Position numbers and translations under genes: made by a program
Assembly: GCA_003255065.1 (NCBI GenBank)
Contig: QAOA01008326.1
Span: 212,327 to 276,326 of the forward strand
Reading direction: 5' to 3'
Origin: Cercis canadensis
Taxonomy: Eukaryota > Streptophyta > Magnoliopsida > Fabales > Fabaceae
Length of the DNA stretch: 64,000 nt
In this document: in pieces, positions 1 to 10,085 of the stretch
How positions within the stretch are numbered: the first letter of the stretch is position 1
Layout: every line of letters starts with the position of its first letter
Notes under the pieces: model-generated
What the model saw: the letters and a program-made list of their open reading frames with translations, nothing else
The model's database searches: none
What the model was told of the DNA's origin: nothing

Positions 1-215
1 GGGGAGAGCTCCGAGCTTGAAGAGCTTTTATGTTATGGAGAGCTCCGAGCTTAAGAAGCTTGTATGTTCTGGAGAGCTCCGAGCTGGTGAGGGGAGCTCT
101 TAATGTTGAGGAGATCTCTGATCTTAAGGAGATCTCTTATGCTCTAGGGAGAGCTCCGAGCTTGAGGAGCTTTTATGTTATGGAGAGCTCCGAGCTTAAG
201 GAGCTTGTATGTTCC
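1..215. repeat. 34-bp minisatellite (GGAGAGCTCCGAGCTT core)
   Basis: The core GGAGAGCTCCGAGCTT followed by a GAGCTTNTATGTT half recurs about every 34 bases near positions 1, 36, 71, 146 and 181. A diverged unit (GAGATCTCTGATCTTAAG) lies between. The core is rich in SacI-like and AluI-like palindromes. Short open frames here are repeat translations, not genes. The array runs off the left edge, so its size is unknown. Confidence 0.75.
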
Positions 216-384
216 CCCCTTTACCTGTGATGGATGGGGCTATTTATAGGCAAAAGATTCCATGAGTTGACGGGTCACCCGAAATGAACTGGCGGGTCAC
301 CCGAGTTTTTCAATGGGTTTTGTCTTATTGGGCCTTTTGATATTGGGCCTGAAAATATTGGGCCACCACAACTACAAACTTAAG
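216..384 (+). mobile_element. Possible LTR fragment with TATA motif
   Basis: A TATA-like CTATTTATAGG (239-249) is followed by a duplicated GACGGGTCACCCGA / GGCGGGTCACCCGA motif and three TTGGGCC-type motifs. This composition is common at the promoter/3' part of plant LTRs. F-box homology begins abruptly at about 385, so this block may have truncated copy A. No LTR boundary or TSD is visible, so the assignment is inference. Confidence 0.3.
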
Positions 385-849
385 TGACCAGATTTCTAAA
401 GTCTTGAGTTTGGGAAAATGCACAGAAGAAGAAGTATCTAGGGTGATTTTGCTACCTAGTTTCAAAACCACAATTCTTTGGCATGTGGAAAAGCTGAACG
501 GCGGCAAATCAATGGTTTCATATAGGTAAATAGAAAGATCTATCTGCTCAATGTTGCCGGCTATAGCAACGGAAACCCATTCCTTAACATGGAACGGTTC
601 ACAATTGCGACGACAAAAGAGATAAATTTTATGACGCTTTTGTTTTGCGTTGAGTTAAGATGCTACTCACAATATGGACAAAATTCGTAGGGGCCTCATC
701 ATTTTCAAGGTCAATATCTGGGACTAGAGTCCAGAGTGATCTTCACCTCTTTAACAAAATGCTTGTGGCAACTGCGTCCTTAGATCATAGAGCAATGAAT
801 CAAGGAGTCTGCTAATCCACTCAACTGCTGCTGCATTTTCTTCTGCCAT
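385..849 (-). pseudogene. F-box/FBD gene copy A, truncated 5' fragment
   Basis: On the minus strand, homology to exon 1 of the intact F-box gene at 13442 starts at an ATG (849-847). It continues through the F-box region and the CQRIVVLKL leucine-rich stretch, then stops at about 385. The copy is dead. About 28 bases encoding the middle of the F-box (the EILSFLPTK part) are missing, a TGA at 745-743 replaces the first Trp of the RWRSLW motif, and at least one further indel is present. The conserved 5' leader follows at 850-1056. The copy is head-to-head with copy B. The same TGA occurs in copy B, so the two probably share a mutated ancestor. Confidence 0.85.
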
Positions 850-1056
850 TCTGAGTTCAGAGCAGTGAATAATAATGTATTCTCTATCCTAATTTTAGTG
901 TTTGGTTCTGTTACTTTGTTCTTCTGCTTCTGTTTCTTTCTTTACTTCTCACGTTGTTCTCTGTCCAAGGCAAGGAGTGCTATAAGACTCATCGTTGCTC
1001 CAAGCATGAGAAGCTATTCAAGAAGTAGAACCGGAGCGTCGTTGCTCTGGTTTATA
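850..1056 (-). repeat. Inverted copy of the F-box 5' leader
   Basis: This is the reverse complement of the leader found immediately upstream of copies B (about 2290-2502), C (about 13240-13441) and D (about 54480-54659). Shared landmarks are ACCAGAGCAGCGACGC, TTCTGCTTCTTGAAGAGCTT and AACAGAAGCACAAGAACAAA. It probably held the 5' UTR and promoter of the ancestral F-box gene. Open frames in it are not conserved as protein. Confidence 0.7.
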
Positions 1057-1973
1057 TAGACCACGTTTTGGTGTTTTGTCACGAGAACCTTTTTTGCCAT
1101 TTCATCTCCTTTCCTTTCTTCAATTTCCACAGCTTCCTCTACCTGGATCGTTTCCTGTGTGTGTAAGGTTTAGGCAAGCAGCTTTGCCATTTCATTTTGG
1201 GGAGAAGACACTAACTCACTAAATTGTGTTTAGAGACAAAATTGTCCATCTAGGCAATTAGTTGGCATATTAACATCAGCTTCCTTAGTGAGTTGATGAA
1301 CAGAAAACTAATGGTTGGCCTTAAATAGTAAATTTATGATAAATACTAGAACTAACTCATTAGTTTTAAAAATGAGAAATTAATTCGTAGGAATTGTTTA
1401 AGGTCTCTATAGTTTGGTGGAGACAAGGATTTCTGGATGGCTCATTCTTTAATGGGAATATAGAAAAAGAAGAGATCAAGCCCATAAGAAAGAAGTTTTG
1501 TTTGTTTTGGAATTTCATGATACCACATAAGTATATCATATTATATTAATGTGGGAAGTCTACATAATTTGTGTATTTTATTAGATATAAAATTTATTTT
1601 ATTTTATTTTTTAAACAAACTTAAAAATAATTAATTTGTACACATTTATTCACATATTGGTTATTCTTATATAATATGACATATCATATAAATATAAAAA
1701 TATTTTAAAAAAAAAAAAACCTCCATTTTTTTAATAAAAATATTAACTTAAATGCCAAGTTGGTGCTACCTAAATATTGTTACATAGTCAAGACATTAAT
1801 TATATCATTACTAAACTAAGAGAGTTATAATTGAGATTATGACAAGAATCCAAATACAAATTTTAAATATTTAATAGACCGTAATTAATATAAAAATATT
1901 ATAAAAACATAATTAAAAATTAAGTCAAATTATAAGGATTTACAATATATTTTAACCCAAAAAAATAATTATG
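1057..1973 (+). repeat. Duplicated flank U, copy 1
   Basis: This non-coding block recurs at 7993, 11763 and 18300. Landmarks are TATAGACCACGTTTTGGTG, CAGCTTCCTCTACCTGGATC and GGGGAGAAGACACTAACT. Further on come a TTTATGATAAATA segment and the GGCTCATTCTT segment, then an AT-rich tail. It marks the border of the F-box duplication unit. No gene is seen in it. Confidence 0.75.
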
Positions 1974-2150
1974 GGTCTGTTTGATTTCTATTTTTAAAAA
2001 TTATTTTTTATTTTTTAAAACAAAAAAATTTGTTTGACAGAACTATTTTTAAAAATTTATTCTTACAAAATTGTTCTAAAAACAAAAAAAATAAAAATAG
2101 AAAAGTACTATTTTCAAAAACTATTTTTAAAAACAAAAATACTTTCAAAC
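1974..2150. mobile_element. Possible MITE-like insertion, AT-rich
   Basis: The block begins GGGTCTGTTTGATTTC, a start typical of plant hAT-type MITEs. It contains repeated CTATTTTTAAAAA / TTTTTAAAAATAG motifs on both strands. The matching position upstream of copy C lacks it, so it is a copy-B-specific insertion. No clean terminal inverted repeat or TSD could be fixed. Confidence 0.35.
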
Positions 2151-2502
2151 TTTTTCGATGTCTTACTAATACCTGTCTCGTATCTTGAGTTTTTCTTTTT
2201 CCTCTCACAGAAGGCCCCAAAAGACACACCAATAATACTGAAATTGAATGAGATCACCCACCCTCTTCTTGAAGTCTTGAACTATTTGAGCTCACTAACC
2301 AAGAAACCAGAGCAGCGACGCTCCGGTTCTGCTTCTTGAAGAGCTTCTTGTTCTTGGAGCAATGATGGGGGTTAGAGATTGGCCTTGGACAGAGAACAAC
2401 TGGGAAGTGTAGAAAGAAACAGAAGCACAAGAACAAAGTAGCAGAACCTAACACTAAAATTAGGATAGAGATTACACTATTACTCTCTGCTCTGTACGCA
2501 AA

Positions 2503-5500
2503 ATGGCGGAATTGGGAACTTCGAGGAGAAAGCCACCAAAATTTGCTGAAGCAGAAGAAAATGCTGCAGCAATCGACTTGATTAGCTCACAACCTGATAC
2601 ATTGCTCTGCGAAATCCTTTCCTTTCTTCCAACCAAGGAGGCTGTTGCCACAAGCATTTTTTCAAACAGGTGAAGATCACTGTGGACTCTGGTCCCAGTT
2701 ATTGACCTTGGGAAGGACTCTCTTGGACGTGGAAATGATGAGGACCCTACGAATTTTTCCCATATTGTGAGTAGCATCTTAACTCAACGCAAAACAAAAA
2801 GGGTCAGAAAATTTCGTCTCTCTTGTCGTGGCTATAATTGTCACACATTCCATGTCAAGGAATTGGTTTCCGTTGCTATAGCCGGCAACGTTGAGCAAAT
2901 GGATCTTTCTGTTCGCGAAAATGAGACTGTTGATTTGCCGCTGTTCAGCTTTTCTACTTGCCAAAGAATTGTGGTTCTGAAACTAGATAGACGAATCACT
3001 CTAGATATTTCTACAGCCATTCATTTTCCCAAGCTCAAGAATTTGGTACTCTTGTCACGTGTAAATGATGGTATTCTTAAGTGGGTTAACTATACCTGTC
3101 CTGTTCTTGAAGATTTTACTGCACTTGGTAGATTTTGAATCCCCAACCAAAATCTCCATGGCTTCCTTGAAGAAGTTATTTCTCTTTTTCGTATATGTGT
3201 TCAATGAAATCGAAATAAACATCCCATCTCGAGTGCCTTGTTTTAGGAGGTAGTAACCTCCCAGACTTCTTATATGTGCAAAATGTTGTTGAAGCAAATT
3301 TGGTTTGGGATCAAAACTCTGATGACAGTGCAGTCAAGCTTCTAAAAGCGTTTCATGGAGTTTAATCTTTGATTTTGGGCTGCTATGAGGTGATGTGCTT
3401 TTTGATGGATAGTTGGATAAAGTATTAGTTATAGCTTGTAATAGTTATATATTATCTTCATTTCCATTGTTTTATATGGTTGGTATACTTTGTGGAATTG
3501 TATATTATTGTTTGTAAATGCTTTGCTGGTTGTTTTACACTTGCAGTATGTACCTAATGATCCTAATCTAGATATTCCGAAGTTTTCCAATTTAATTCGT
3601 CTGCAGTTTGATTTTGAATCATTGGACACAAATTTCCTGCTGCATTTGCTTCAAAAATGCCATAACCATGAAGTTCTTGTCATTTATAAGGTTTGTTCAT
3701 TTCCAACATTCGGTTTTGGCCTATGTATTCTTATGTTTTATACTTTTGTGTTTCGTGATATTGGTTTTGGATTTAATGGTATACGTGGCTGGTAAGGGAG
3801 AACAATAATATAATGGATTTTTAGCTGAAATTTTTTTCTTCAATTCATTGATACTTTCAAGAGTACAAGTTTGGTATTTGTAGACCATTTTGATTGCCTA
3901 ACTCAATCACAATGTTTCTTTTCAAGAGAGATAGATGGAAACGACCATTTTTGTTTTGACTTAATTTGAGGTTGTAGATGGTCATATGTCAATTGTCACA
4001 ATGTGGACCTATACACATTCTGACATTTGAAAGCATTCTAGCCCAAGTGGCATGAGGACCATTTTTATAGTAGTGACAAATTGCCCCTTATTTTTATGAA
4101 AAACGGTGCCTTTGTCACCATCAAAACTCGGTTTGTAGGCTCATTGAATTAGTTGGCCAACACTTAGAGATTTTGTGTTAGGTACAGTACATAGAAAGCA
4201 ACATGAATGAATTTTGTATTGCTATATTTAGTTTTGACACCAATAACTCCTTTGGCTTCAAGTTTTTTACTTTTCTCATCATGAAGAGCATCTTAGGATT
4301 TTAAAATTTTTCATTCAAATTCACAAAGTAACGTTTGTTTCTTGTTATGTGGTTTGAACAACCACTATATGAATACCAACCATCCCTTGATTCTTGATGA
4401 GAATTAAGAATAATAAGAACCAAACATTTCATCAAGAGATTCATTTCTTTCAGATTAGTGTCTTCATTTTTCTAATACCGACCATCTTTTCAAAATGAGT
4501 TTGCTATTTGCACCTCTTCATTGCAATTGTTTGTTTCATGAAAAATTTTCTTGCAATAGAAGCTAGATTTTCTTCTTTTGCTCCCTTGACTTATACAATT
4601 TCCTCTCCCCCTCCCACAGTTATTAAATACTCCTCCCTTTCAAGAGGTTTGACTGTGGCTTTCATTCTTTTTATCTCCATCATTTTTCGAGTTATTTAAT
4701 GTAGATTGGAAAGCTTTCTCTATTGGTTGCTCAAATCTTTCCATTCTATCCTCATCAGAACCCATAAATTCCACTGAGTAAATTCTTTAATAGCAGCCAG
4801 CGCATGATCTAATTTTGTAGGAAGGCTTCTGAAAACTTTCTTTTTGGGGTAATTTCTTGTCTTGTATCCTGACTCCATAACTTCTAATTTGATTAATTAT
4901 AAATAAGACATAAGAGTGGAATGCTTTAATTAAACTTCCTTCCTTTGTCAATACAGTATCAAATTACATTGTTGGAGCTCTTGCGTTCATTTTTTAAAAC
5001 TTTCCATGCCTCCTTTGATATCATTGCATTCATCATTTTTTGGAAACATGGCCTTTTCTTATTTTTGTTTGTATTCTTTTTCCCTTGCTGCTGTCCATGA
5101 TTCTAATTCTTCTTGCTTGGCTGTTTCTTGGAAAACTTCTTCTACCAAATCCAACAAGTCTTCTGACATAAATAATGTCTTCATTTGAATGCTCCAAAAA
5201 ATAGTAGGCTTTTCCTTCAAATATTGGGATTGTAATTTGGGTTAATCAAATATGATGGGCTAGTGGATGATGTTGAGGCCATATGGTTGACTTTTGGTTT
5301 CTCAATGGTGCTATGATGGCTGGGATGTTGGGCTAGAGAGCTGCTGGATTATGTGTTATGCTTGCTGGTTAAGTGACGTGAGGGAGAGTGATATAATTGG
5401 AATTTGGTGAAAGGTTATTTCTTCTATTCATTGGTACATTCAAGAGTACAAGTTTGGTATTATAGAATATTTTCTCCGTCTAGCTTACCTGATCTATATC

Positions 5501-5981
5501 TTCCAGATTTTTCTTACTTTTACATGAGATATTTTACCTCAGCCACCACCATGCTATCTTCTTATATATAGACTCCTATTAATTACTACTTTGACTTTGT
5601 TTTTTGATATTTCTTGCAGTATATTTAATGGACAGAGTTTTTACTGCTCATTAATATACACAACACTTTTCTTTACAAACTTCTAACACTTTGCTTGCAT
5701 TTATGAAACTGTTCTGTTGTTTGTTGTCAGAAACTACGTGCCATGGAAGAACCAAATTGGACAGAGCCAACAAGTGTTCCTATTTGTGTTTCTTCACACC
5801 AGACTCTGTTCAAATTTAGAGGTTTTACAGGTTTAGAGGATGAGCTACATTTCATGGCATATATTATAAAGAATGCAAGTTTTCTGCAGACAGTAACAAT
5901 TAACACAGCTAATAAATTGAATTCAGAGGCAAAGCTCCACTTTTTTCAAAGAATTGTCCAAGTTATCGAGGGGCTATGATA
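2503..5981 (+). pseudogene. F-box/FBD gene copy B, inactivated
   Basis: Layout follows the intact copy C: exon 1 2503-3389, exon 2 3547-3690, exon 3 about 5731-5981. Exon 1 encodes an N-terminal F-box (ISSQPDTLLCEILSFLPTK) and a leucine-rich region. Exon 2 encodes 48 codons of LRR. Exon 3 begins the FBD domain (NWTEPTSVPICV). Lesions: TGA at 2671-2673 replaces the first Trp of the RWRSLW motif; a one-base insertion near 3128 shifts the frame; a deletion near 3262-3280 removes about a dozen bases; one extra T near 5943-5948 frameshifts the FBD tail. Splice sites are still canonical (GT after 3389 and 3690, AG before 3547 and 5731). The gene would have encoded an SCF substrate receptor; now it is a relic. 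Confidence 0.88.
3985..5220 (-). mobile_element. Decayed antisense Ty1-copia fragment in intron 2 of copy B
   Basis: Read on the minus strand, the second intron carries copia gag and protease relics: a gag block (DLVEEGFQET-like, then a segment resembling the VLRSL..K.DH...AIE gag motif) and, downstream, a protease-start block with YSGCSNHIT (canonical DSGCSNHMT). Frames are broken by many stops. The same fragment in the same place and orientation is present in copies C and D, so the insertion predates their divergence. Domain identity rests on my recognition of the motifs. Confidence 0.7.
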
Positions 5982-6342
5982 AGTGTGAACTTGCATTTCA
6001 CTTAGATATATCACCTTTTCTCTTGTGAGTGGCTTACTTAATGAAATCTATCTGAACTAGTGTCCTTTGTACAAATAGCTATGATTTGTGCTTAGATAGG
6101 CCACTACATAATTTTAAAGTATCTATGTCCTTGCAAGATGTGTTGAGATTCAAAAGATATATTTTTGAAGAAAATTATCATGCCTGGATGTCTTCTAAAT
6201 TGAAGGAAAAACTATTAACTCTTACCTCACATATCATTGATCAGATTTGTATTTTACTTGTATAAATATCTAATATCATGGACTCTCGTGATTTTGTTCA
6301 TTGAGGCATAGTTTCTTGTAAGACTTCTAAGTACTAACTAGG

Positions 6343-7147
6343 TGACAGAATGAAACTCCATGGAAGCCATAGAACCTCCTTCATACAATTTTGAACCAAA
6401 GTTGATCTATCTAGAGTTAGCTTCAAGAATTAGGAGGATGACCCTACACTAAGCTTAGTGTGAACCAATCCTATCTAGAAATGGCCCCACAATCCAAAAT
6501 GTTAGAGGAGAAGAGGGATCGATAAACCATAGAGCTACTCTATGGACAATGGCCATGAGAGCTCCTTCAAGGTAAAGAGAAAAGTCCTCTTTTCATTCAA
6601 AATGATATACATATATTGCTACCATAAGAGGGGTGCAGCTCTTCTTAAACAAAACCTAACCTAAATGACTTCATGGGTCGCCCCATGACCCAAATAGGCC
6701 CATATGGATCAGCCCAATATGTATTATTACCCAATAAGCTAAAAACTACAATAAAACAAGTACAAATGGTTTAGTGCTATTCGGCCCAATAAATGGACTT
6801 AAATGGCTCAACATACAAACCCAAAAAAATGGCCCTAACTAATAAATGTAGTTTGGCAGCCCAAAAGCTCATCAAACCCATTAATCAATTAGCCCAAAAA
6901 ACCTAATCTAATAAACCCACTTAAGTCACATGCCCAACACATTTAACCGGCTTCATCCAAAGCTTGTAGACGTGACACGAGACATTGTCCAAACCCTCCA
7001 ACCGAGCTCTTCACACCAACTCTAGCTTATTGAAGCTAGGTAGTAATCAGATGCCTAGTCTTTGCTCTAGTCATAGGGCCCTTGAAGCTCATAGACGGTG
7101 TAGCACCAATGTCCTTAACATTGTCCTCCATGGTGTGGGTCAAGTCA
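6343..7147. mobile_element. Solo LTR with 5-bp TSD (CTAGG)
   Basis: Copy B's 3' flank is interrupted here. Copy C reads through continuously at 17210-17230 (ACTAAATAGGTTTC), while B reads ACTAACTAGG, then 805 bases, then CTAGGTTTCC. The insert starts TGACAG and ends AAGTCA (TG...CA), and is flanked by CTAGG at 6338-6342 and 7148-7152. No internal retroelement coding region is present. Repeated GGCCCA motifs fit an LTR U3/R. This is a recombined solo LTR younger than the B/C duplication; the family is unknown. Confidence 0.82.
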
Positions 7148-7152
7148 CTAGG

Positions 7153-7992
7153 TTTCCTTTTACCAAGTCAAAACCTCTTTTGGTTGCTTTTTTTATGAAT
7201 ATAAGTTAAGGAATTTAACAAATCATATTCTGAAGTTGCTGGCAATTGCAAATGCTGCCAAGCTATATAACAGTACTATGGGCAAAAACAAAAAGATACA
7301 ATTGTAATACTTCTATATTTTCTGAAAAGGAAATATCTTATTACTAACCTTTTCCTTTCTATATGATATTTTCAGGAAATTCCTTTCCTATATTACATGG
7401 AAGCCTATCTCTCTTGGGCATGCACAAATAAGCAGCAGGCTGACAGGATTGAATTAATATGCAGAGGCAACTTTAAATTTTTTGTAACTACTCATCCAGA
7501 TATGTTTCTTGTGTTTTTCTGTACATGAAAAAATTGATGATATAATATATAGGAAGCTACAGTAGACTATATTATCTATTCTTTTCGGAACCTGGTGTAC
7601 TAGTTTTTGGCAAAGAACGCTTGACCAGTAATGTGAGATATTGAAGGTAATCCTAAGCTTGTGTACTTTTATTGCTTGGGTTTTCACTCTTCTGTTGCAT
7701 GTTCTGCATTAGGCATATTTATAATCTCTAGACTTATCTGCATTTTTAGCTTCACGTTTACATATTTTTTGTTTTCCACTGACTTCTACTTCTCTTGAGT
7801 CTTCAGTTGTTTTTCTTCTTTGTATACACATTTTTTCTTTTCGAACTCACTTGCTCATTAGAAATTCAGAAGAGATTATTCAAATGCTGCGAGGTAATGT
7901 ATATTGTAAAATCCATATTATACTTTCTTTCATGTTTTTTAGCTAAAAGTTGGTGTTTTACATTCCAAAATCATAACTATCAGAAACATTTA
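7153..7992 (+). repeat. 3' flank of F-box copy B, shared with C
   Basis: This block is collinear with about 17220-17830 downstream of copy C (for example GCTGGCAATTGCAAATG and GGAAATTCCTTTCCTA). No coding exon is recognisable. It may include 3' UTR or downstream spacer of the duplicated unit. Confidence 0.6.
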
Positions 7993-8345
7993 TAGACCAC
8001 GAAAATCTTTTTCGCCATTTCGTCTCCTTTCCTTTCTTCGATTTGCACAGCTTCCTCTACCTGGATCATTTCCTGCATGCGTAAGGTCTAGGCCAGCAGC
8101 TTCGCCATTACATACGGGGGAGAAGACACTAACTTACTAAGTGATCCCATGCTCAGCACATGACTCATTTAAGTTTTGTTTACAGGCAAAATTACTCATC
8201 TAGGTATAGTTGATGAAGGGAAGGCCATGGCTAACCTTAAATTTTAAATTTGTTATAAATATAGGGATCAAATTGTAGAGTTTTAAAAATGGGAGATTAA
8301 TTTATAAGAATCATTTAAATAGGGGACCAAAATTGTATTTTAGTC
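7993..8345 (+). repeat. Duplicated flank U, copy 2
   Basis: This is the same block as at 1057, 11763 and 18300 (CAGCTTCCTCTACCTGGATC; GGGGAGAAGACACTAACT). It marks the right-hand border of the copy-B unit. Confidence 0.75.
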
Positions 8346-8890
8346 TTTATTGGATAATTTCCCGTGCTTCACACAAGGACGAACATCTTTCTTCAAACAA
8401 ATAGATAATATCTATAGTTTCTTGACATTTAAAATTGATTTTTGATTGTACCATTAAAAAAAGCTTCAAAATAATGTGCTAAAATATTCTTCATAGATAA
8501 TAAGTATATAAACAATAGTGTACTCTGAAAAATCACCCTACATGTTTCGATCTGATTTCCAAAGACAATATAACAGAAATGCAATAGAATATAAAAATAA
8601 AGCATTCAAGTCCAAGTGTTCAAATGAAAAGTAACAAATTAAGGGCACATGACAATTGAACAAAAAAATAATCATTCCTAGCACACAAATTCTTGCATAT
8701 GATCTTATCTCACTCTTTAATGGTCTATTTTCTTTTTCTTTTTTCTTTTTTTGCACATGACAAATGACCAAAGTTTTATTTTTTTCGCTCGTGCAATGCA
8801 CATGGAAAAAAGGGCTAAGAGAACGATGTGTATTGAGAGGAATGTTTTAACACTTACATGAAAACAAATTAGACATATTTTAATACTGTT
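8346..8890. other. Intergenic, nothing recognised
   Basis: AT-rich sequence with no supported gene. Short minus-strand open frames have no domain or splice signal. Confidence 0.5.
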
Positions 8891-8909
8891 AAAGATGTTG
8901 ACAAAGACA

Positions 8910-9236
8910 CCAACACGGGTTGGCTCAGTTGGTCAGCAAGGGTCCACTTAAGGCTTTTCACCTCGGCCTCTGGGTTTAGGTGCCGAGCTCGAGTCCCCTC
9001 TGACGCAAAAACAACAATCCTACTTGGTGGGCAATCCTCTTCAGGGAGATCCCTTGGCGCCCAGGGGCTTATGAGTAGCCTCTTCGTTGAGTCTAAGTGA
9101 CTCACAGGAGGTAATCCTCTAGGTTGGGCCTCTGTCTGCCCCCTCTCGTAAGATCCCAGACATGCCACTGGCGCCCTGTCCGATAGTCTTGGAGTAACCT
9201 ATCCTTACTACCTACTTTCTTACCAAAAAAAAAAAA
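8910..9236 (+). mobile_element. tRNA-derived SINE
   Basis: Box A-like TGGCTCAGTTGGTCAGC (8921-8937) and box B-like AGCTCGAGTCC (8986-8996) give a split pol III promoter. The element ends in a run of A (to 9236). It is flanked by the near-identical direct repeats AAAGATGTTGACAAAGACA at 8891-8909 and 9234-9252, with the exact poly-A boundary ambiguous. These are the hallmarks of a retroposed SINE. Its GC content contrasts with the AT-rich surroundings. The 99-codon open frame on the other strand is not a gene. Confidence 0.92.
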
Positions 9237-9252
9237 GATGTTGACAAAGACA

Positions 9253-10085
9253 TCATGATAATTTTCAGAACTTTGCATAAGTTTGAAGGAATTTGTTGAA
9301 AAAAAAAATATCTATGTTTTTGTTTTGTACCTTCGGAAATTGGAAAATANTTGGAAAATAAATATATGAAGGCTTAAATATGAAGATAAAATGAAGGAAA
9401 TTTAATTAACAATTTTGGAGAAGGATGAAGTTTTAATTACTCTCTTTAATTTCTTAAAAAGAGGATATTTCCCAAGAATTTTGTGAAGAATTTTTTGAAG
9501 GACCTTCATAGGGGAAAGATAACATATATTGAAGAAGGAAGAAAATTTAGTGGAATTGAGATTAACATAGTTAAAATGAGTCAATATAATTGACTTTAAA
9601 AATAAAATATATTATAAATAGATTTTTATTAAGGAAGTGACCTTAATGACATGTGTTAGAATTTTCATGAAGCTAAATAGAAAACAGGAATTGACAAATG
9701 GCCGTGTTTTATAAACACGAGCTTCTCTTACATAATAAAATAGCAAATGCTTCGCATAGGAATGTTGAAATTACAAAAAAAAAAAANAAAAAAAAAAAAA
9801 TGCAAAATTAATCATTTATATTTAAACAACCTTCTCATTCAAAATTACACTTGTCACATATTATATAAACATATTTACTTTCCTGAGATAAGATTCATCT
9901 GGTTAAAATTCATGAGTTACATATGTATCCTTGCGAAAAGCTTAAAAGGAAATTAAAATTCACAACTAATAGACAAAAGCAATTAATTTTTCAATTTCTT
10001 AGCTATTTGAAGGAGCAAATTGAAAGTTCAATATAAAAATTATTTTCTTAGAACCTTTGATAGAGCATTCCTCCTGAACGTCTTT
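9253..10085. other. AT-rich intergenic DNA with two single-N joins
   Basis: No gene is seen. The N at 9350 is flanked on both sides by TTGGAAAATA, as expected of an unresolved contig overlap. The N at 9787 lies in a poly-A run. Confidence 0.5.

Noticed and set aside
865..1059. Small hydrophobic, Cys/Phe-rich frame (also on the minus strand at 2254-2454 and 54446-54637)
   Set aside because: It lies in the duplicated F-box leader and diverges by frame in each copy; no evidence of protein conservation.
8920..8997. tRNA gene
   Set aside because: Box A and box B are present but no cloverleaf acceptor pairing was found, and an A-tail plus TSD identify a SINE.
8869..9168. 99-codon minus-strand frame
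   Set aside because: It falls inside a tRNA-derived SINE.
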